Assembly: GCA_028565635.1 (NCBI GenBank)
Contig: JAOXYB010062145.1
Coordinates: forward strand, 1-10,581
Length of the DNA stretch: 10,581 nucleotides
Source of the DNA: Phoronis ovalis
Taxonomy: Eukaryota > Phoronida > Phoronidae
Reading direction: 5' to 3'
Part shown: piece after piece, positions 7,601 through 10,581 of the stretch
Layout of the letters: each line of letters starts with the position of its first letter
Position numbering within the stretch: position 1 is the first letter of the stretch
Position numbers and translations under genes: made by a program
The notes under the pieces: generated by a model
The model's database searches: none
Seen by the model: the letters and a program-made list of their open reading frames with translations, nothing else
Told to the model about the DNA's origin: nothing

Positions 7601-9977
7601 GAGTTACGAAAATTGAATCGTAACTTTACAATGTTTCCTACAACAGGCACCAGAAATTTATTCTTGTATTTTGAATGGCAAAAAGTGAAATGGATTTTGT
7701 TTTTATGTAACTAACAGATGTAATTTGGCTTGAAATTCAACATCATTTTCATGCAAATCTAGCAAAAGAAAACTAAAACCAAAGTAATTTAAACATTGTG
7801 GATTTTTGTAAGCTGAAAAGGACAAATATATTTTATACCATAAGCTGATCAGCATTTCCTAAACATATTGAAATGATGCAGTGTGAAGCGGTATTTAAGA
7901 AATATGTAAAGAAGTGACTAAACCTACTATATTATGTGCGCTTGTCACTTTTATAGCACATCTGTCATGTCACACGAAATACAGATGCTTGCTAATTAAT
8001 AAACCAAAGCTGATGGAAAGCAATTATTTCCCTTCATTCATTTGCACCATATCATTAATGTTATTTGTGTACATGACCCTAATATGGAAATTCAAATGTC
8101 AGAATAAGTAAAGAAACAGATGAGAGCGAAAACTCCTAAATTATACCTTGATCTGACTCTATTATGTTTACGAGCCTGATGCCCTCGGAAAGCAGACTGT
8201 ATGGTTGAAACCGCTTCTTCATCATCGCTCTCAGTAGCAATTTCAGGTGTTCTGCAGAAATAGCCGTTAAAAGCATTCACACAATGTTATGTGTTCATAA
8301 ATATTAAGCAAGTGTCATTAGAGAGTTATACACACAAAAAACACAATTAGAAATCATCAGAAACAATACCTATGAGGCGGCACATTTTCTGCTTTTGTCA
8401 TTTTGCAAAAGCCATGATCATATATTGCGCATGTGACTTTTGACTGGGTTACAGTAACAACAGTCAGCATTAATGCACTACTGAATCAACAAAAATTCCA
8501 GTTTTAAGCGACACCTAGTGAGGCAGGCAGTAGTCCAAATTTCTCAGTGGTTATGTAGTGCGATAGCATTGTTGCCCAGACATTTATAATTTTTGACCAA
8601 CAACATGTAGCATTTTTTGGGGAGAGTACTTCTTCCATAATTACCTGGACCTGGTTCTCATTCTCATTTGGTCTTTTCTTGTTTTGTGCCCTCGATATGC
8701 TGACTGTATTGTAGCAACTGCATCATCTTCCGTGTCCTCATCAATTTCTTCCCTGGGTGTGGGTGTTCTGCGACGTTGCAGTTGTTTCTGGCGTGCACTG
8801 TGTCCTCTTAAGGCTGACTGGATAACCTCTGCAGCCTACATAATTACAATTCATGAGTATAGTACAATAGGCTATTGGGAAACATAAAGAACGATACATG
8901 ATGACCATATGTACAAATTAGGTAGATGTTGGTAGGAATTTGTACCTAATTAAAACTGCATAAAAACTATGTAGTGACACCAAATAATATCGAACAAAAA
9001 TATAGAAAAATGTAAGGAAATTTACAGAATAGGCATAAGCGGATTTTTTAAATGCTGCTTTCCAAACAGAATAGGAAAGTTTATAACACGATTGTAAAAA
9101 CAATAAAGTATCAGTTTTTAAAAAGAATAGTGCTTACAGCAGTTGGTAGATAGGTTAAGCTAAGATTTCCATCCCTACAATGTGCATTATTAAATGGTGT
9201 CCCCGTGCAATATCTAACTACACATACTTTGTTTAATACACGCTCTGCATTAGAAAATCATTCTTAGAAAAATATCCATTAAAATGCAAGTATTTGGATA
9301 CAGCATAGTTTAATTTGATTACATCTAGTTATATTTAAATTGTGTTGGTTATTTTGAAGCTGTAAGAAATCTTGTTAATAACATGTACACCCTTTAGTCT
9401 CAGCTTTGACACTTTTTTTACTAGCTTAAACTATGGTCTAACAGATTTTTTAAAGATAAATCATATAGCTGACATGGTAATTTCAAATTTAATTTTCTTT
9501 GTGTAAATTGATACCAGTGATTGAAACATGTTAGCTGAACATAAAAAATTGTAAATAAGCTTGTTTTTCACTTACAAAGTATATATGAAAGTATCTAGAA
9601 TTTAAAGTAGTGGGTTGCGACATTGCTTGAGGTGTATAACATTTCTATTCTTAACAACATCATCACAATCCACTACTGATTTTTTTGCTCCAAATGTAAT
9701 TAGTAAATCTGCAATACAGATTTAGTATCTGAACAAAGACTAGCATGTACTCTGATGTGCCCAGCACAAAACGGTGACAAACAGTGATGAATATCATTTA
9801 GAACACATCCTGAAAAATAGAATCCTTAAGATTAAAGGCCTATTTATATTTAGGCGAAGCATGCAAGCAGTCCACACTGCTACCTACATCTTGTGAATCT
9901 TGATACTGGTGCCAGCCATGTTGGATCTTGCGAGCTGCACGGTTTTCAGAAAACAGGCGAATTTTTTCTTTATGTGC
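4541..9977 (-). CDS. Multi-IQ-motif, calmodulin-binding-type protein (3' part, seven exons)
   Basis: Spliced model on the minus strand: 9977-9888, 8835-8645, 8251-8147, 7266-7174, 5550-5449, 5064-4890, 4639-4541. The total is 855 bases, 284 residues plus TAA. Intron phases are 0,2,2,2,2,0, and every split codon closes. Six IQ sites start near residues 18, 35, 73, 111, 145 and 178. Sites 2-5 keep the full IQxxxRGxxxR consensus, site 1 is degenerate (IQHGWHQYQ) and site 6 has Ser for Gly. Acidic linkers (for example EEIDEDTEDD, ESDDEE) separate them. Residues 195-252 are Ser/Arg-rich and the end is TDDDDDICF. IQ motifs of this kind bind calmodulin or related EF-hand light chains; binding here is inferred. 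No membrane segment is seen. The N-terminus lies beyond the window, so the parent family (an ankyrin-IQ, LRR-IQ, myosin-like or other protein) cannot be decided. Confidence 0.9.
4553..4567 (-). repeat. GAT trinucleotide repeat coding for five Asp
   Basis: Five perfect GAT codons sit two codons before ICF-stop in gene 2. Because it is a pure codon repeat, the Asp count is likely to vary by slippage. Confidence 0.9.
4890..5064 (-). CDS. Gene 2, sixth visible exon (Ser/Arg-rich tail)
   Basis: The acceptor is CTTGTTTCAG and the donor is GAG|GTAGCC. One base completes a Ser codon, then 58 codons follow. The segment is low in hydrophobics and is probably disordered. It has SSLAR, SSVAR and GSVAR copies, a Glu run (EEEEE) and RRSS/RRSP, which fit basophilic (PKA-like) kinase sites by consensus only. 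It is phase 2 in and phase 0 out. Confidence 0.87.
5065..5448 (-). other. Gene 2 intron, 384 bases
   Basis: Phase-2 intron between the last IQ exon and the Ser/Arg exon. AT-rich; nothing else recognised. Confidence 0.8.
5449..5550 (-). CDS. Gene 2, fifth visible exon (one IQ motif)
   Basis: The acceptor is TTTGTTTAG and the donor is AG|GTGTGT. It is 102 bases, phase 2 on both sides. It codes for TSISTPECEENDEGVEMIQS followed by AVRSHWARKNYKP. The motif has Ser where the other units have Gly (RSH for RGH). It shares HWARK with the fourth visible exon, so those two may be the most recent duplicates. Confidence 0.88.
5551..7173 (-). other. Gene 2 intron, 1.62 kb
   Basis: The largest intron, separating two IQ exons. 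It contains the 5711-5821 inverted repeat and C-runs near 6888-6903. I looked for an IQSA-like exon on the minus strand and found none. Confidence 0.75.
5711..5821. mobile_element. Short inverted-repeat element inside a gene 2 intron
   Basis: ATGTGTCCCACAA (5711-5723) has a perfect reverse complement at 5809-5821. Between them are two more hairpins: GTGAA/TTCAC (5754-5768) and TACGAACA/TGTTCGTA with a 4-base loop (5778-5797). No clear target-site duplication was seen. It is best read as a tiny MITE remnant or a structured intronic element. Confidence 0.45.
7174..7266 (-). CDS. Gene 2, fourth visible exon (one IQ motif)
   Basis: The acceptor is TTTCACAG before 7266 and the donor is AG|GTAAGG, close to consensus. 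It is 93 bases, phase 2 on both sides. It codes for SPMLNDPDYDIAVSDIQSAV followed by RGHWARKKNV. A second GT five bases downstream would shift the frame and was not chosen. Confidence 0.88.
7267..8146 (-). other. Gene 2 intron, 880 bases
   Basis: Phase-2 intron holding the 7502-7644 inverted-repeat element. The rest is AT-rich, with no coding evidence on either strand. Confidence 0.78.
7502..7644. mobile_element. Inverted-repeat element with 24 bp arms in a gene 2 intron
   Basis: Arms 7502-7525 and 7621-7644 are reverse complements at 22 of 24 positions. The core of the arm, TAACTTTA, recurs in direct orientation at 7571, 7591 and 7621, so alternative hairpins are possible (for example 7517-7526 with 7570-7579). 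ACCAGA occurs just outside both arms (7491-7496, 7649-7654), a possible but gapped duplication. No coding capacity was seen. Confidence 0.5.
8147..8251 (-). CDS. Gene 2, third visible exon (one IQ motif)
   Basis: The acceptor is TTTCTGCAG and the donor is CAAG|GTATAA. It is 105 bases, phase 2 on both sides. It codes for TPEIATESDDEEAVSTIQSA followed by FRGHQARKHNRVRS. The layout is TP plus acidic linker, IQ motif, basic end, repeated in the next two exons. Codons read past either splice site continue open for a short way but lose all similarity. Confidence 0.9.
8252..8644 (-). other. Gene 2 intron, 393 bases
   Basis: Phase-2 intron. It includes a small GCTTTTG/CAAAAGC hairpin (8391-8412); otherwise nothing recognised. 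Confidence 0.8.
8645..8835 (-). CDS. Gene 2, second visible exon (two IQ motifs)
   Basis: The acceptor is TTATGTAG before 8835 and the donor is CCAG|GTAATT. Sixty-three codons plus two bases hold IQSALRGHSAR and IQSAYRGHKTR, separated by a basic stretch (QLQRRRTPTPR) and an acidic one (EEIDEDTEDD). It is the only visible exon with two full IQ motifs. It enters in phase 0 and leaves in phase 2, so it may be a fusion of two original units. Confidence 0.9.
8836..9887 (-). other. Gene 2 intron, 1.05 kb
   Basis: Phase-0 intron between the degenerate IQ exon and the two-IQ exon. AT-rich, with no further IQ exon or repeat identified. Confidence 0.75.
9888..9977 (-). CDS. Gene 2, first visible exon (degenerate IQ)
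   Basis: The acceptor is TTGACTTAG just before 9977; its TAG would be an in-frame stop, so the exon boundary must be here. The donor is GAT|GTAGGT. Thirty codons read AHKEKIRLFSENRAARKIQH then GWHQYQDSQD. The AARKIQ..W..Y core is IQ-like but lacks the central Arg-Gly. It is phase 0 at its 3' end, joining directly to AAEVIQSALRGH. Confidence 0.78.
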
Positions 9978-10581
9978 CTAAGTCAAATATGATAATTAGA
10001 AACCTTGTACAAGTACATACTATTAAACAATTAGGACAATCAAATGGAAATTAAAGTTGAAAAAAAAAATTTTGAAAGTACACAGAAACTGAAAATGGTT
10101 GAAAATTGCAATTCAAATGAAAACAAAGCAAATATTATGCAGAATCACTAATTTGTGTACTAGTAATGGAGTCATGCAAATCACATGAGCAATGACAGCC
10201 ACACCATTAGTCTATGAAAAACCATGCCCTGAAGTGGAATGGACATATGCATGCAAACTGAATAAAATAAGAAATGTCACAGAAAAAATGTACACTCTAC
10301 AAAAAAAGCAGACCATATCAAAGTTGCAGAACAGAAGAATGCACAACAAAGGAACAGAAGACAAACTGTCACAAAAACGGCAGAGATAACATATGCACAA
10401 TGACACTGAACAAATTATATATTGAAGATTATACCCAAGGAAATGTTCATGCGCACTGAGTGAATGGAGAAACATAGGAAACAGAAACAAGACAACGACG
10501 ATTAGAAGAATCATCATTGTACGCTGTTTAAATTGGCTATTTGAGCGAAAGGAATTGCATATTATTAATATGAAGCATACA
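9978..10581. other. Upstream intron of gene 2, A-rich on the plus strand
   Basis: No exon of gene 2 was found here. From about 10020 to 10500 the plus strand is A-rich and T-poor. This creates overlapping open frames on both strands (10192-10389, 10274-10459 and 10517-10212) with skewed compositions and no recognisable domain. These are treated as compositional. Confidence 0.6.

Noticed and set aside
7914-8111. 65-codon plus-strand open frame with hydrophobic end
   Set aside because: It sits in a gene 2 intron opposite the gene, begins without a supported start and has no recognisable similarity.
8684-8887. 67-codon plus-strand open frame
   Set aside because: Shadow of the two-IQ exon of gene 2 on the opposite strand.
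8918-9103. 61-codon minus-strand open frame
   Set aside because: Intronic, aromatic-rich from AT-rich codons, and not in continuity with the flanking IQ exons, which already join in phase 0.
10212-10517. 101-codon minus-strand frame looking like membrane segments
   Set aside because: The Leu/Phe/Cys/Ile richness follows from an A-rich opposite strand; no upstream or downstream exon joins it.

Overview
The window comes from an AT-rich animal nuclear genome, most likely an invertebrate. Both genes are split into short exons (54-303 bp) by GT-AG introns, the noncoding DNA carries simple repeats and short inverted-repeat elements, and there are no prokaryotic operon features. The species cannot be named from the sequence. 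Two partial, convergent protein-coding genes fill the window. Every exon junction in both models was read by eye, and the frames close exactly.

Gene 1 (+ strand, about 295-2780) is the 3' part of a coiled-coil gene with six visible exons, coding for 270 residues and ending in a stop at 2778-2780. The protein is a long charged helix with the pattern of the DUF4515 family and most resembles CCDC166. Its 5' exons lie before the window.

The 1.76 kb between the two stop codons holds the gene 1 3'UTR with candidate poly(A) signals. It also holds a 395 bp inverted-repeat element (3802-4196) that looks like a non-autonomous DNA transposon.

Gene 2 (- strand, 9977 down to 4541) is the 3' part of a calmodulin-binding-type gene with seven visible exons, coding for 284 residues. 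It has six IQ motifs (the first degenerate), then a Ser/Arg-rich tail with a thrice-repeated S-[L/V]-A-R motif, then an acidic poly-Asp end. Three consecutive exons each code for one acidic linker plus one IQ motif and are bounded by phase-2 introns on both sides, which is the signature of growth by exon duplication. Introns of this gene contain two more inverted-repeat structures (5711-5821 and 7502-7644). Its 5' exons lie beyond 10581.

No tRNA, rRNA, CRISPR array or intact transposase was seen. The most interesting content is the exon-by-exon IQ repeat array and its basic-then-acidic tail; nothing here proves a new biological system.
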